A program made the position numbers and the translations under genes. Below, in pieces: positions 1-7,626 of a DNA stretch of 32,737 bases. The DNA is from Gammaproteobacteria bacterium (lineage in GTDB: Bacteria > Pseudomonadota > Gammaproteobacteria > Pseudomonadales > Pseudomonadaceae): contig JAAYFI010000055.1 in NCBI GenBank assembly GCA_012728315.1, forward strand, positions 1-32,737. The letters are read 5' to 3'. Every line of letters begins with the position of its first letter. Within the stretch, counting starts at the first letter, position 1. A model generated the notes under the pieces. It searched no databases, was not told where the DNA came from, and worked only from the letters and a program-made list of their open reading frames with translations.

Positions 1-56
1 AACTCCCGACATCCTGCTCCCAAAGCAGGCGCGCTACCGGACTGCGCTATACCCCG
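1..56 (-). tRNA. tRNA-Pro (anticodon TGG), 3' part outside window
   Basis: Read on the minus strand, the sequence begins CGGGGTATAGCGCAG at 56, has a D-arm, and then an anticodon stem-loop with CTTTGGGA, anticodon TGG at 22-20. The T-arm has only just begun where the window ends, so about 20 nt of the 3' end are missing. The 5' end lies one nucleotide after the encoded CCA of the upstream tRNA-Asn, so both are almost certainly processed from one transcript. Confidence 0.93.
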
Positions 57-57
57 A

Positions 58-133
58 TGGCTCCACGACCTGGACTCGAACCAGGGACCCAATGATTAAC
101 AGTCATTTGCTCTACCGACTGAGCTATCGCGGA
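58..133 (-). tRNA. tRNA-Asn (anticodon GTT)
   Basis: This is a full 76-nt cloverleaf on the minus strand. The acceptor begins TCCGCGAT at 133, the D-arm contains AGCTCAGTCGGTAGAGC, the anticodon GTT is at 100-98, the T-loop contains GGTTCGAGTCC, and the 3' CCA is encoded at 60-58. It is the promoter-proximal member of a two-tRNA transcript; tRNA-Pro follows after a single nucleotide. Confidence 0.97.
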
Positions 134-186
134 ACATTACAGGACTTACCGAACTCTTGTGAAGTTCGCCTCATCTGTGGTGCGAC

Positions 187-214
187 ATTCTACGCATTTA
201 TTTACCCCTGTCAA
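187..214 (-). promoter_or_regulatory. Sigma-70 promoter of the tRNA-Asn/tRNA-Pro transcript
   Basis: On the minus strand a perfect -35 hexamer TTGACA (214-209) is followed after 16 nt by a -10 hexamer TAGAAT (192-187). Transcription would start near 180, giving a leader of about 45 nt before the mature 5' end of tRNA-Asn. The leader holds a small hairpin, with arms CGAACT and AGTTCG on the plus strand at 150-155 and 163-168, possibly part of 5' processing. The rest of the 134-374 gap is AT-rich and shows no gene. Confidence 0.75.
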
Positions 215-374
215 CACCTAAATCAAAATATTTCATAGTTTTATCAATTTATGCTTTCTAGATCACTCTCTACTGCAGTTTTTGCAACTCACTGTCTCTT
301 ATTGGGCGCTAACCTTTAGCCAGCGATGCTGATATTATCAAACTATTAATAAGCGAGTGATAAAGGATTTTACC

Positions 375-2729
375 ATGCGTCCGTCTAACCCCTCATCCCC
401 GTCCGCACATAACGATGCTCAGACCAGCCTTGAGGGCACTCTTACGCAACGGAAAATACTGCCACAATTTAACTGCCTAACGCAGAACATTCGCAAACTA
501 CTACTCAACCATCTAGCACAACACGTACGCGCTGCATTTGCCCAAGCCGATAGCACATTATTTAAATGCGCTGAAAAAGCTGAAAACAATCAAGTGCAAG
601 ACATGTTTTTCGAAAGCATCCGTGAAGTGCGCAAACAGCACATGTTGATTGAGCGCGCTTTTTTGCAAAACATTGCCAAGCAGTTTGATAACTTTATTGC
701 TGGCCACACGCAATCGCTGCACACTGAGAGCGCAATTGACGCTGACAACCTTACACTTATACAAACTGATGACTTTGAAGAATCCTTGCTCGTCACCAGT
801 ATGTCTAACAAAGTCAATGAACGATGCAACGCAGCATTACATGGTATAGAGCAACGCTTAGCGCTGATCAATAGCGGCACAAAACCAGGCAAAAACAGCC
901 CTCTCGCTCCAGCCAATATTGCTGAGAGCTTTTACACCGCCTTATCAACCAGCTCATTTAACCTGCAGGTTAAAACCATTCTCTACATGCTATTTGAGCA
1001 GTGTGTGATGCAGGAACTTGATACGTTTTATGCGACGATCAATCAGCTGTTTATTGAAGCGGGCGTATTACCTAACCTCAAAGTTACAGTGGCACCAAGA
1101 AACACCACAGCTAGCAGCCCTAGCCCTGCAGCAGCACCCAGCACCACTACTGAGGCTTCTACTCGCACACCATCTAGCGTGCAGACACAGGCGCAGCAGG
1201 CGAGCTCAGCGCCGAGTAACCACAACCCAGATGCCAGTGACCCAGCACTCCATGCAATGAATGAGGCCATCAGCGCCCAAACTGAAACAATTCACGCTCT
1301 GCTTAACGCTTTCCGTCAGCAGACAACAAATCAAGCGCTGCCCGATGGCATTCGCAGCATTGCAGCTTTCAGTAATAGCGATGCAACTCAAGAATACAGC
1401 ACTACACAGCTTCTCCACTCCCTTGCGCAGCTGCAGCAACACACCGCCAAGCAAGCAGAGCAAAGCTTTAGCCTGCAAACAGTCGACAGCATCAAGGGTA
1501 CCCTTATTGAGCTGTTAACAGCGCTGAGCGCTGGCAGTCAAAGCTTGAAAATAGCGGAGCAACAAGCCAACACCATTGATCTTGTTGGCATGCTCTTTAA
1601 CTTTATTATTGAAGACGCGAGCTTATCGGCAACAAGCAAAACTATTTTATCAAACTTACATCCGCTGTATTTACAGGTCGCTTTGCAAGACAGCTCGCTC
1701 TTTACTCAGCACCAACACCCTGCGCGCAAGCTACTGAACGGGATGGCCCAAGCAGGTGTTCTCTATTGCGCAGCCAGCGAAGAAAAAGCATTACAACAGA
1801 AAATGCAATTTACCGTCTCGTACGCATTGCGCTCGTACCGAGGCGACAGCGCTTTATTTGAGCACTTACTGCAAGACTTCAATACATTCGTAACAGCTTT
1901 AAAGCAGCGTGTTGAATTACGTGAAAAACGCGCCATTGAAGCAGCCAAAGGTCGTGACAAATTACTTGCAGCGCGCAGTCAAGCTCGCGCCTTAGTCGAG
2001 AGTACCCTGAAGGCATTTCCTGCACCCAGCATTATGCGCAACTTTTTAGAGCAGACGTGGGTGGATGTCTTGGTGTTCGCTTTTCTACGCCATGGCCCAG
2101 CCAGCCCTCAATGGCAACGCTATGCCCAAGTGGCACAGCAGCTGGCCTGGAGCGGCACTGTACTCGAAACACCGGAAGAGCAGCAGCGATTTGCAGCGCT
2201 ACGTGCAGCATTACTTGAGGACGTGCACAAAGGCCTCGACTTACTTGGCAGCCATCACCCAGACGTCATTCGCAAAACACTGCAAGATTTAACTCTCTGC
2301 CAAGATACAGTGCAGGCTCGAGAAAGCGAACTGGCTGAAAAAATAAGCTCAGACCTACCCAGCAGCCCTCTTGGCACCATGCTTGGCGCAGACGATAACC
2401 TGCCCTTGCCAACAGCCGTAGAAAACCTATCCGCTGAAGCACAAAAAATCGCTTATCAATTGGAGCATATTAGTTTCGGCACATGGTTTGAGTTTGACGA
2501 CCCTCCAGCAATCCTCAAACTCTCTTGGTTTAGTCCAACCACGCGCAACTATATGTTTGTTGACAGCTCTGGGCAGCGTGTCGCCATTAAGCCTTTAACA
2601 GCGCTTGCCACCGATATGGAACAAGGTAGGGTACGCATGGTCTTAAATAACCGTACAATGCCGCTGATGGATCGCGCGCTAAACGCCATTCAAAAAATAC
2701 TCCAGCATTTCAACTACAAACATGCATAA
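375..2729 (+). CDS. DUF1631 family protein of unknown function
   Basis: I recognise this as a DUF1631-type protein (about 784 aa) of Pseudomonas and relatives; its biochemical role is not established. I place the start at the ATG at 375, which has AAAGGA at 362-367, rather than the GTG at 357 that lacks a site. The protein is mostly helical and soluble, with no signal peptide or membrane span. A Ser/Thr/Pro/Ala-rich low-complexity linker lies around residues 245-295. A long helical middle part follows, then a compact C-terminal module (about residues 695-775) rich in beta-strand pattern, with FGTWFEF and FVDSSGQR, which reads like a degenerate PilZ-type barrel. The next gene, 16 bp downstream, is a true PilZ protein, so the two are probably co-transcribed and may act together in c-di-GMP signalling; that link is inference. 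Family assignment is fairly secure, function is not. Confidence 0.85.
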   Translation: MRPSNPSSPSAHNDAQTSLEGTLTQRKILPQFNCLTQNIRKLLLNHLAQHVRAAFAQADSTLFKCAEKAENNQVQDMFFESIREVRKQHMLIERAFLQNIAKQFDNFIAGHTQSLHTESAIDADNLTLIQTDDFEESLLVTSMSNKVNERCNAALHGIEQRLALINSGTKPGKNSPLAPANIAESFYTALSTSSFNLQVKTILYMLFEQCVMQELDTFYATINQLFIEAGVLPNLKVTVAPRNTTASSPSPAAAPSTTTEASTRTPSSVQTQAQQASSAPSNHNPDASDPALHAMNEAISAQTETIHALLNAFRQQTTNQALPDGIRSIAAFSNSDATQEYSTTQLLHSLAQLQQHTAKQAEQSFSLQTVDSIKGTLIELLTALSAGSQSLKIAEQQANTIDLVGMLFNFIIEDASLSATSKTILSNLHPLYLQVALQDSSLFTQHQHPARKLLNGMAQAGVLYCAASEEKALQQKMQFTVSYALRSYRGDSALFEHLLQDFNTFVTALKQRVELREKRAIEAAKGRDKLLAARSQARALVESTLKAFPAPSIMRNFLEQTWVDVLVFAFLRHGPASPQWQRYAQVAQQLAWSGTVLETPEEQQRFAALRAALLEDVHKGLDLLGSHHPDVIRKTLQDLTLCQDTVQARESELAEKISSDLPSSPLGTMLGADDNLPLPTAVENLSAEAQKIAYQLEHISFGTWFEFDDPPAILKLSWFSPTTRNYMFVDSSGQRVAIKPLTALATDMEQGRVRMVLNNRTMPLMDRALNAIQKILQHFNYKHA

Positions 2730-2745
2730 GGCATAGAGCCGTATT

Positions 2746-3081
2746 ATGACTGATCGCCGCCAAAATCTACGACACACAACCGAACAAGAGCTTGAAGCTT
2801 ATGATTTACATAGCGCACGCTTTTTAGGTCGCTTTGTCGATATTTCTGAAGACGGTTTTTTATTGTTTTGCCCGCAATTAATTGCAGCCGATAGCATCTG
2901 GCAAATTAGAGTACTCGCAGCGCACGACCCACGCTTACGCACCTTGCTTTCCTTGGGTGCAGAATGTTTGTGGGTGCGCCCAGCCGATAAGCACAATCAC
3001 TGCTGGGCTGGCTTTCATATCATTGATATCTCGGCCGAAGATGCAGAAACGCTGCGCACACTGTTTGCTATAACCGACTAA
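2746..3081 (+). CDS. PilZ domain protein, probable c-di-GMP receptor
   Basis: This is a small stand-alone PilZ protein of 111 aa. Both halves of the c-di-GMP binding signature are present: R5-Q-N-L-R9 (RxxxR) near the N-terminus and D32-I-S34-E-D-G37 (D/NxSxxG) on the following strand. The rest is a single beta-barrel domain with no membrane segment or extra output domain, so it most likely acts by docking onto a partner protein in the cytoplasm when it binds c-di-GMP. It begins 16 bp after the DUF1631 gene and shares its direction, which makes that protein the obvious partner candidate. It is not the type IV pilus protein PilZ itself in any provable sense; that family member usually lacks the full binding motif. 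The ribosome binding site is weak, which fits translation following the upstream gene. Confidence 0.85.
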   Translation: MTDRRQNLRHTTEQELEAYDLHSARFLGRFVDISEDGFLLFCPQLIAADSIWQIRVLAAHDPRLRTLLSLGAECLWVRPADKHNHCWAGFHIIDISAEDAETLRTLFAITD

Positions 3082-3137
3082 ATCTGCACCACCCACACTC
3101 TAAGCCAAGCACTGAACCATAGAGCACACATCCTTGC

Positions 3138-3177
3138 TTTAGCCTTAGCTGCAGCACTGAGTGGCTAAAACAGCTAA
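3138..3177. promoter_or_regulatory. Interleaved inverted repeats, candidate repressor operator
   Basis: Two pairs of inverted heptamers interlock in the 127-bp gap ahead of the tetR gene: TTTAGCC (3138-3144) with GGCTAAA (3163-3169), and TTAGCTG (3145-3151) with CAGCTAA (3171-3177). Paired or tandem dyads of this size are typical for TetR-family operators, and these repressors usually control their own promoter. The site lies 31 bp before the ATG at 3209. I see no clear -35/-10 pair, so the assignment rests on symmetry and position alone. Confidence 0.4.
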
Positions 3178-3208
3178 ACTGTGTGGAAACTGACAGTTGA
3201 ATAGACTT

Positions 3209-3847
3209 ATGCGCCGCACTAAAGAAGAAGCCGAAAACACCCGTACAGCCATACTCACGGCTGCGGAGCTGTTATTTCTAAAAAAAGGGGTATCTCATAC
3301 ATCCCTAGAGCAAATCGCTCGCCAAGCAGGGGTAACCCGTGGCGCTGTGTACTGGCACTTTCAAAACAAAGCGCACTTATTTCACGAAATGCTCAATCAA
3401 GTGCGTTTACCTGCTGAGCAAATTGCCGAGCATATCAACCAGTGTGATCCAAACAATCCGATTTCCGGCTTAAGAAATCTATGCGTTGAGGCTTTGCTAA
3501 CCATGGGGCGTGATGAGCGCAAACGGCGCATTTTCACTATTTTACTGCGCCGCTGTGAGTTTACTGACGATTTGCGCGAAGCTGAAGAGCGCCATGAAGC
3601 CTTTATTAACGAGTTTATTGATTTATGTGAGCAGTTATTTAGCGAGCCAACAACGGTCAAACGCTTACACCCCAGCATCACTCCAAGAATGGCTGCATTA
3701 TCCTTGCACGCTATGTTGCTCGGACTTCTCAGCGATTGGCTGAGAGACCCTAAATTATTTGACGTGAAGCTGGCAGGCCCAATGCTAGATGCTCTGCTGC
3801 GCGGAATTATGATCGACTGGCAAGCCAGCGATACCGGTTGCGATTGA
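3209..3847 (+). CDS. TetR/AcrR family repressor, TtgR-like
   Basis: This is a dimeric transcriptional repressor of 212 aa. The N-terminal opening RRTKEEAENTR is typical of the AcrR/TtgR/SmeT group that controls RND multidrug efflux pumps. The helix-turn-helix spans about residues 31-51, with the recognition part GVTRGAVYWHF. The C-terminal two-thirds is the helical ligand-binding and dimerisation region. I chose the ATG at 3209 over the in-frame TTG at 3197 because family members begin at this point; neither has a strong ribosome binding site. No efflux genes lie beside it, so its regulon is not visible here. The stop codon TGA (3845-3847) falls in the TTGA end of an IS200/IS605-type remnant, so the last residues may have been changed by the insertion. 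Total length is close to the family norm (about 210), so it is probably functional. Confidence 0.85.
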   Translation: MRRTKEEAENTRTAILTAAELLFLKKGVSHTSLEQIARQAGVTRGAVYWHFQNKAHLFHEMLNQVRLPAEQIAEHINQCDPNNPISGLRNLCVEALLTMGRDERKRRIFTILLRRCEFTDDLREAEERHEAFINEFIDLCEQLFSEPTTVKRLHPSITPRMAALSLHAMLLGLLSDWLRDPKLFDVKLAGPMLDALLRGIMIDWQASDTGCD

Positions 3848-3960
3848 CATCCTCACCGCCCTAAAGAGAGGGTAATTCCTACTGCTAGACGGCCATGCCC
3901 GACCGCGAGAATATTTTGTGCCGCATTAACATCCAGCCCCGTACTAAAAGTACAGGGACT
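3844..3960 (-). mobile_element. Decayed right end of an IS200/IS605-family (tnpB-type) element
   Basis: Read on the minus strand, the sequence ends with a hairpin of ACCCTCTCTTTAGGGCGG followed by TGAGGATGTCAA. This is the standard right-end architecture of tnpB-carrying IS200/IS605 elements: short hairpin, then GGATGTCAA. It lies directly after a reading frame matching the TnpB C-terminus. Everything upstream of about 3960, including the RuvC and zinc-finger regions and the left end, is missing, and rlmJ begins its stop codon at 3993. A second small hairpin (GTACT-AAA-AGTAC, flanked by CCC and GGG, 3937-3957) marks the inner edge. No transposase or target-site structure remains, so the element is immobile. 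The right-end boundary is clear; the left boundary is a guess. Confidence 0.75.
3853..3939 (-). pseudogene. tnpB: tnpB C-terminal fragment (28 codons)
   Basis: The minus-strand frame reads GLDVNAAQNILAVGHGRLA followed by VGITLSLGR and a TGA stop at 3855-3853. The D-V-N-A-A-x-N-I-L core is the conserved C-terminal segment of TnpB, which contains the last RuvC aspartate. Nothing earlier in the frame resembles TnpB convincingly, so more than nine-tenths of the gene is gone and no active nuclease can be made. In intact elements this same stretch doubles as the 5' part of the omega (right-end) guide RNA. Confidence 0.75.
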
Positions 3961-3992
3961 TTCGCGCAAAATTGATAAGCACTTGCAACGCC

Positions 3993-4823
3993 TTACTCAG
4001 CGATCAGCCAATCTAAACGCCAGCCACCTTTGTCTTGCTGCAAGGTTTCAGCCAGCCAAGGTAACAGCTGCTTAAGCTCGCCCTCCAAGCCCCACGGCGG
4101 ATTACAAATAATCATGCCTGAGCCATTTAACCGCGTAGCGTCATCGGGCGTTTGCACATACAACTCCACCCGCAATAATTTAGGCGCACCACTATTTTGT
4201 AGCTGCTGATAAAAGCGTCGCAGTTGGGCCAGATCCTTAATGGGATACCAAATACAGATCATTGCATGACGCATACGCTCCAAACTTTCTTGCAAAGCTT
4301 GCACGCAGCGCTGCAACTCATCACCTTCCTCAAACGGCGGATCAATTAACATCAACACACGTTTTTCTTCGGTGGGTAATAACGCCCTCGGTACTTGCCA
4401 GCCATCACCTAAGCGGACACTGACTCGCCGATCTAAGCGCATATTCTCTTTTAACAGCTGACCATCTTCAGGGTGCTTTTCATTGAGATACAATCGATCT
4501 TGGCTGCGCGTTAAGCAACGTGCGAACTCTGGTGAGCCAGGATAGTAACGTAATGCTTCACCCTCATTGAGCTCACTCACAGCATACAAATAATCAGCAA
4601 GCAAAGGCTGGGTAGAGGACCATAAGCGCCCTACGCCTTCTTGCCACTCACCTGTTTTAAGCGCCTCTTCGCCCTGCAAATCATACAAGCCGGTACCCGC
4701 ATGGGTATCAATATAAGCAATAGGTGCCGGTTTCTTTTTTAGCAAAGCAATACAGCGCGTGAGCAGCCAGTGCTTTAATACATCTGCATGGTTGCCTGCA
4801 TGATAGGCATGACGATAATTCAT
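3993..4823 (-). CDS. rlmJ: 23S rRNA (adenine2030-N6)-methyltransferase RlmJ
   Basis: RlmJ transfers a methyl group from S-adenosylmethionine to N6 of A2030 in 23S rRNA. The 276-aa product is close to the 280 aa of the E. coli enzyme. It opens MNYRHAYHAGNHADVLKH, the conserved N-terminus of the family. YIDTHAGTGLYDL is the SAM-binding motif I loop, and LMLIDPPFEEGDE is the catalytic DPPF/Y motif IV. The start at 4823 is fixed by this N-terminus and by GAGGAG a few bases upstream; longer in-frame extensions are not family-like. That ribosome binding site sits on the stop of damX, 7 bp upstream, so translation is probably coupled to the pil-aro-damX run. In P. aeruginosa I expect gltB after damX, so rlmJ here marks a rearranged junction. 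No intrinsic terminator follows it. Confidence 0.93.
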   Translation of the reverse strand: MNYRHAYHAGNHADVLKHWLLTRCIALLKKKPAPIAYIDTHAGTGLYDLQGEEALKTGEWQEGVGRLWSSTQPLLADYLYAVSELNEGEALRYYPGSPEFARCLTRSQDRLYLNEKHPEDGQLLKENMRLDRRVSVRLGDGWQVPRALLPTEEKRVLMLIDPPFEEGDELQRCVQALQESLERMRHAMICIWYPIKDLAQLRRFYQQLQNSGAPKLLRVELYVQTPDDATRLNGSGMIICNPPWGLEGELKQLLPWLAETLQQDKGGWRLDWLIAE

Positions 4824-4830
4824 AAACTCC

Positions 4831-6405
4831 TCAACGCAGCTCGTGCTGAATGCTTTGCATGGTTCGTGGCCAAGGTTTATCTTGGCGAATTTTTTCTGGC
4901 AAGCTATTAATTGCGGCCTGTGCTGCAGTTCGATCTGCAAACGAACCATAAGTCACCACAAACAATGCTTGGCCTTGGTGCTCTTTTCTGAAGTAATGAT
5001 ACTGAGCTGGATTTTGCCTTACAAAGTCCCGGGCCGTTGCTTCTGTACGCGTACCCAGAACCTGCAGAGTGTAGCGAGACGCACTTTGCTGCTTATACCA
5101 CTGCATATTGCCAGCGCTACCAGCAAGCCCCTTAACCGCAGCAGCGGCGGGCTGAGGCACTGGGACCGGCCTCGGTTTTGCCGGGGCTGGGGCGGCGCGA
5201 ACAGGCGCAGGGGCTTGCTTCTCAGCCAATGCAACTGGCTTTACAACCCTTTCTTTAATGACCTCAGCTGGCGGAGTGCTCACGGGCACAGGCGCGCTGA
5301 CGGCAACAGGAGCGCTCACCGCCGCCGTTGGAGTTTGAACCTCAGGCACGAATACGCTTTCATTACCGATGTCTGTATCGACACTGCTCTCATCATCCTC
5401 TGGGTTGACAGCTTGTGCTAAAGGCTCACGCAAGACCGGCTCAGGCTCGATATTTAACGGAAGCTCAACTTCTAGAGTACGTCCTGGCGACGTGATTACG
5501 GCAGCGCTGCGCTGATCCGCTTGCTCCGTAGGCACAGGCAGAGCTGTCGAGGTAACAGGACTGCTGTCAGGGCTTTGCATAAACCAAACAAATAACAAGG
5601 CAATGCCCAGCACAGCTAACACTGCAAGATGCTTGACTGGAATATGCATTGCCGCTTTTCCTGATGGCGCCTTGTGCTCGATCTGCTCAAGCAAAATAGT
5701 TTTGGCTACAGTGTTAATTTGCCCGGGCCATCCTTGTGACTGCTGGTAAATGTCGAGTATCTGCTGCTCAGTAAAAACATCTAACTGCTGGCCTGCCGCC
5801 TGCAAGCGCAGTTCAAGATATTCTGTAACCTCTTGCAAATTCCAGGGTTCCAGGGCAATGACATGGTGCAAGTCCGCATTATCAGCAACTTTTTCTAATA
5901 AAGGACAAATCGAGGAATCAGAAAAAACAAACACGCGCGCGCTGGCATCATTTACACCTTGCGCAATGCGTTGTAAAAAAAGCAATGCCGAATCATCTAA
6001 GCACTCGGCATTATCCACAATGACCCGCACCTCCTGCCCAACCACCTGCAGTTGCTCGATATGCCTTAAAACACCAGCAATATCAGTATCATGCAAACCC
6101 AGCTCAGCATTCACTTGCTGTAACATAGCCGCGGCATCAACCGCAGCTGAAGCCGTAATAACAATATTTTTCACCGGCTCTTTTGAGCTTGCCACTAGAG
6201 CTTGGCGCAGTACTGTTTTGCCACTGCCTTGCGGCCCTGTCACCACCAACATCAACTTGCTGTAACGCGCCAGATGATGCAGTTCCACCAATACAGGGCG
6301 ACGCTTAGCGGCAAAGAACTTAAAGCTTGGGCCACGACCTAAAAAGGGGTCATGCTCAAATTGGTAGTAATCAAGATAATCATCATCGGCGTACAAGTCT
6401 GTCAT
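4831..6405 (-). CDS. damX: DamX-like AAA ATPase / SPOR domain protein
   Basis: This is a bitopic inner-membrane protein (524 aa) expected at the division septum. In order, it has an N-terminal ExeA/AAA-type ATPase domain with Walker A GPQGSGKT at residues 57-64 and a Walker B-like strand VRVIVDNAE. One membrane helix follows at about residues 256-275 (LAVLAVLGIALLFVWF). A long Pro/Ala/Val/Glu-rich periplasmic linker runs to about residue 432, and the protein ends in a C-terminal SPOR domain (about 445-520), which binds glycan strands stripped of stem peptides. E. coli DamX lacks a clear nucleotide site, whereas the Pseudomonas form next to aroB keeps it, as here. It follows aroB by 15 bp and overlaps the translation start region of rlmJ. 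Linkage of a division factor to aroK-aroB is conserved in gammaproteobacteria. Confidence 0.88.
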   Translation of the reverse strand: MTDLYADDDYLDYYQFEHDPFLGRGPSFKFFAAKRRPVLVELHHLARYSKLMLVVTGPQGSGKTVLRQALVASSKEPVKNIVITASAAVDAAAMLQQVNAELGLHDTDIAGVLRHIEQLQVVGQEVRVIVDNAECLDDSALLFLQRIAQGVNDASARVFVFSDSSICPLLEKVADNADLHHVIALEPWNLQEVTEYLELRLQAAGQQLDVFTEQQILDIYQQSQGWPGQINTVAKTILLEQIEHKAPSGKAAMHIPVKHLAVLAVLGIALLFVWFMQSPDSSPVTSTALPVPTEQADQRSAAVITSPGRTLEVELPLNIEPEPVLREPLAQAVNPEDDESSVDTDIGNESVFVPEVQTPTAAVSAPVAVSAPVPVSTPPAEVIKERVVKPVALAEKQAPAPVRAAPAPAKPRPVPVPQPAAAAVKGLAGSAGNMQWYKQQSASRYTLQVLGTRTEATARDFVRQNPAQYHYFRKEHQGQALFVVTYGSFADRTAAQAAINSLPEKIRQDKPWPRTMQSIQHELR

Positions 6406-6420
6406 GGCACTCTTTTCCCG

Positions 6421-7518
6421 TTAAATACTGCTGGCAATTGCGGGGTAATCCGTGGTTAGTACCTTATGCAAAATATCGGCAGGATAATCTGCGGTCACAA
6501 CCGCCTCCCCTAATCGACGCAATAAGACTAAGCGTATTTGCCCATCAATATTTTTCTTATCCACTGCCATATGAGCTAAAAAGGTCTCTGCCGTCATATT
6601 GGCCGGTGGCACAACTGGCAAACCTGCTTGCTCTAACAAACGTATGCCTCTATCGCGCTGCGCTAAAGTCAACCAGTCAAGCTGGTAAGACATTTCTAAG
6701 GCCATCACAGTTCCCGCCGCAACGGCCTCACCGTGTAGCCACACACCATAGCCTTGCTCAGTTTCAATAGCATGCCCAAATGTGTGCCCTAGGTTAAGCG
6801 TAGCGCGCACCCCAGACTCACGCTCATCGGCTGAAACCACTTTAGCCTTTGCCAAACACGAACGCTCAATAGCCTCGCTCATTAGCGGGTTATCAAGCCC
6901 GCACAGCTGCGCCATATGCTGCTCCAGCCAAGTTAAAAATGGCTCATCACAAATCAAACCATACTTAATGACTTCAGCAAGGCCTGCCGACAACTCGCGT
7001 GGCGGTAACGTGGACAATGTTGCAGTATCAATCACCACCGCCTGCGGCTGATAAAAGGCACCCACCATGTTTTTACCGAGCGGGTGGTTAATCCCCGTTT
7101 TACCGCCAACAGAAGAATCCACCTGCGCTAACAAAGTGGTTGGCACCTGAATAAAAGCCACACCCCGCTGATAACATGCTGCGGCAAACCCCGTCATATC
7201 GCCAATCACACCACCACCTAAAGCAATCAAAGTGGTTTTACGGTCGTGCTTATCACGCAATAACGCATCAAAAATCAACTGCAGGGTTTCCCAGTTTTTA
7301 TAGGACTCACCATCTGGCAAAATAATTTCGCTCACTTCATAGCCATGTAGCGCCGCACGCAATTGTTCTAAGTACAAAGGAGCCACTGTGGTATTAGTGA
7401 CAATTGCAACTTTACGACCAGCAATATGTGGAGCAAACAGCTGCGCTTGCCTTAATAAGTCCGTACCAATATGGATTGGATAGCTGCGTTCAGCTAAATC
7501 AACAGTAAGGGTGCGCAT
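6421..7518 (-). CDS. aroB: 3-dehydroquinate synthase AroB
   Basis: AroB catalyses the second shikimate-pathway step, converting DAHP to 3-dehydroquinate with NAD+ and a divalent metal in the cytoplasm. The 365-aa length is normal. Conserved elements are present: [11 protein letters not shown], the nucleotide-binding [30 protein letters not shown], and the metal ligands in LAEVIKYG (Glu), [10 protein letters not shown] (His) and [10 protein letters not shown] (His). The ATG at 7518 has GAGAGG just upstream. A 108-bp gap separates it from aroK, the largest within this gene run. The gap carries a small dyad (GCGCA-AATC-TGCGC on the minus strand, 7619-7606) next to TATACT, so a secondary promoter for aroB-damX-rlmJ is possible but unproven. 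Confidence 0.97.
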   Translation of the reverse strand: MRTLTVDLAERSYPIHIGTDLLRQAQLFAPHIAGRKVAIVTNTTVAPLYLEQLRAALHGYEVSEIILPDGESYKNWETLQLIFDALLRDKHDRKTTLIALGGGVIGDMTGFAAACYQRGVAFIQVPTTLLAQVDSSVGGKTGINHPLGKNMVGAFYQPQAVVIDTATLSTLPPRELSAGLAEVIKYGLICDEPFLTWLEQHMAQLCGLDNPLMSEAIERSCLAKAKVVSADERESGVRATLNLGHTFGHAIETEQGYGVWLHGEAVAAGTVMALEMSYQLDWLTLAQRDRGIRLLEQAGLPVVPPANMTAETFLAHMAVDKKNIDGQIRLVLLRRLGEAVVTADYPADILHKVLTTDYPAIASSI

Positions 7519-7626
7519 GCATGCCTCTCGTTATAACGCTGTGATAAATATGGGATGTCTATGCCTGCTGGGACTTGAGGCACATTTGCTACAAACGCAA
7601 GTATAGCGCAGATTTGCGCGGCAAGA

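Noticed and set aside
3937..3957. Hairpin GTACT-AAA-AGTAC downstream of rlmJ as its terminator
   Set aside because: No U-tract follows on either strand. It is better seen as part of, or next to, the IS remnant.
4843..5421. A 192-codon plus-strand frame opposite damX
   Set aside because: It lies antisense to the Pro/Ala-rich linker and SPOR domain of damX, has no family resemblance, and reflects the biased composition there.
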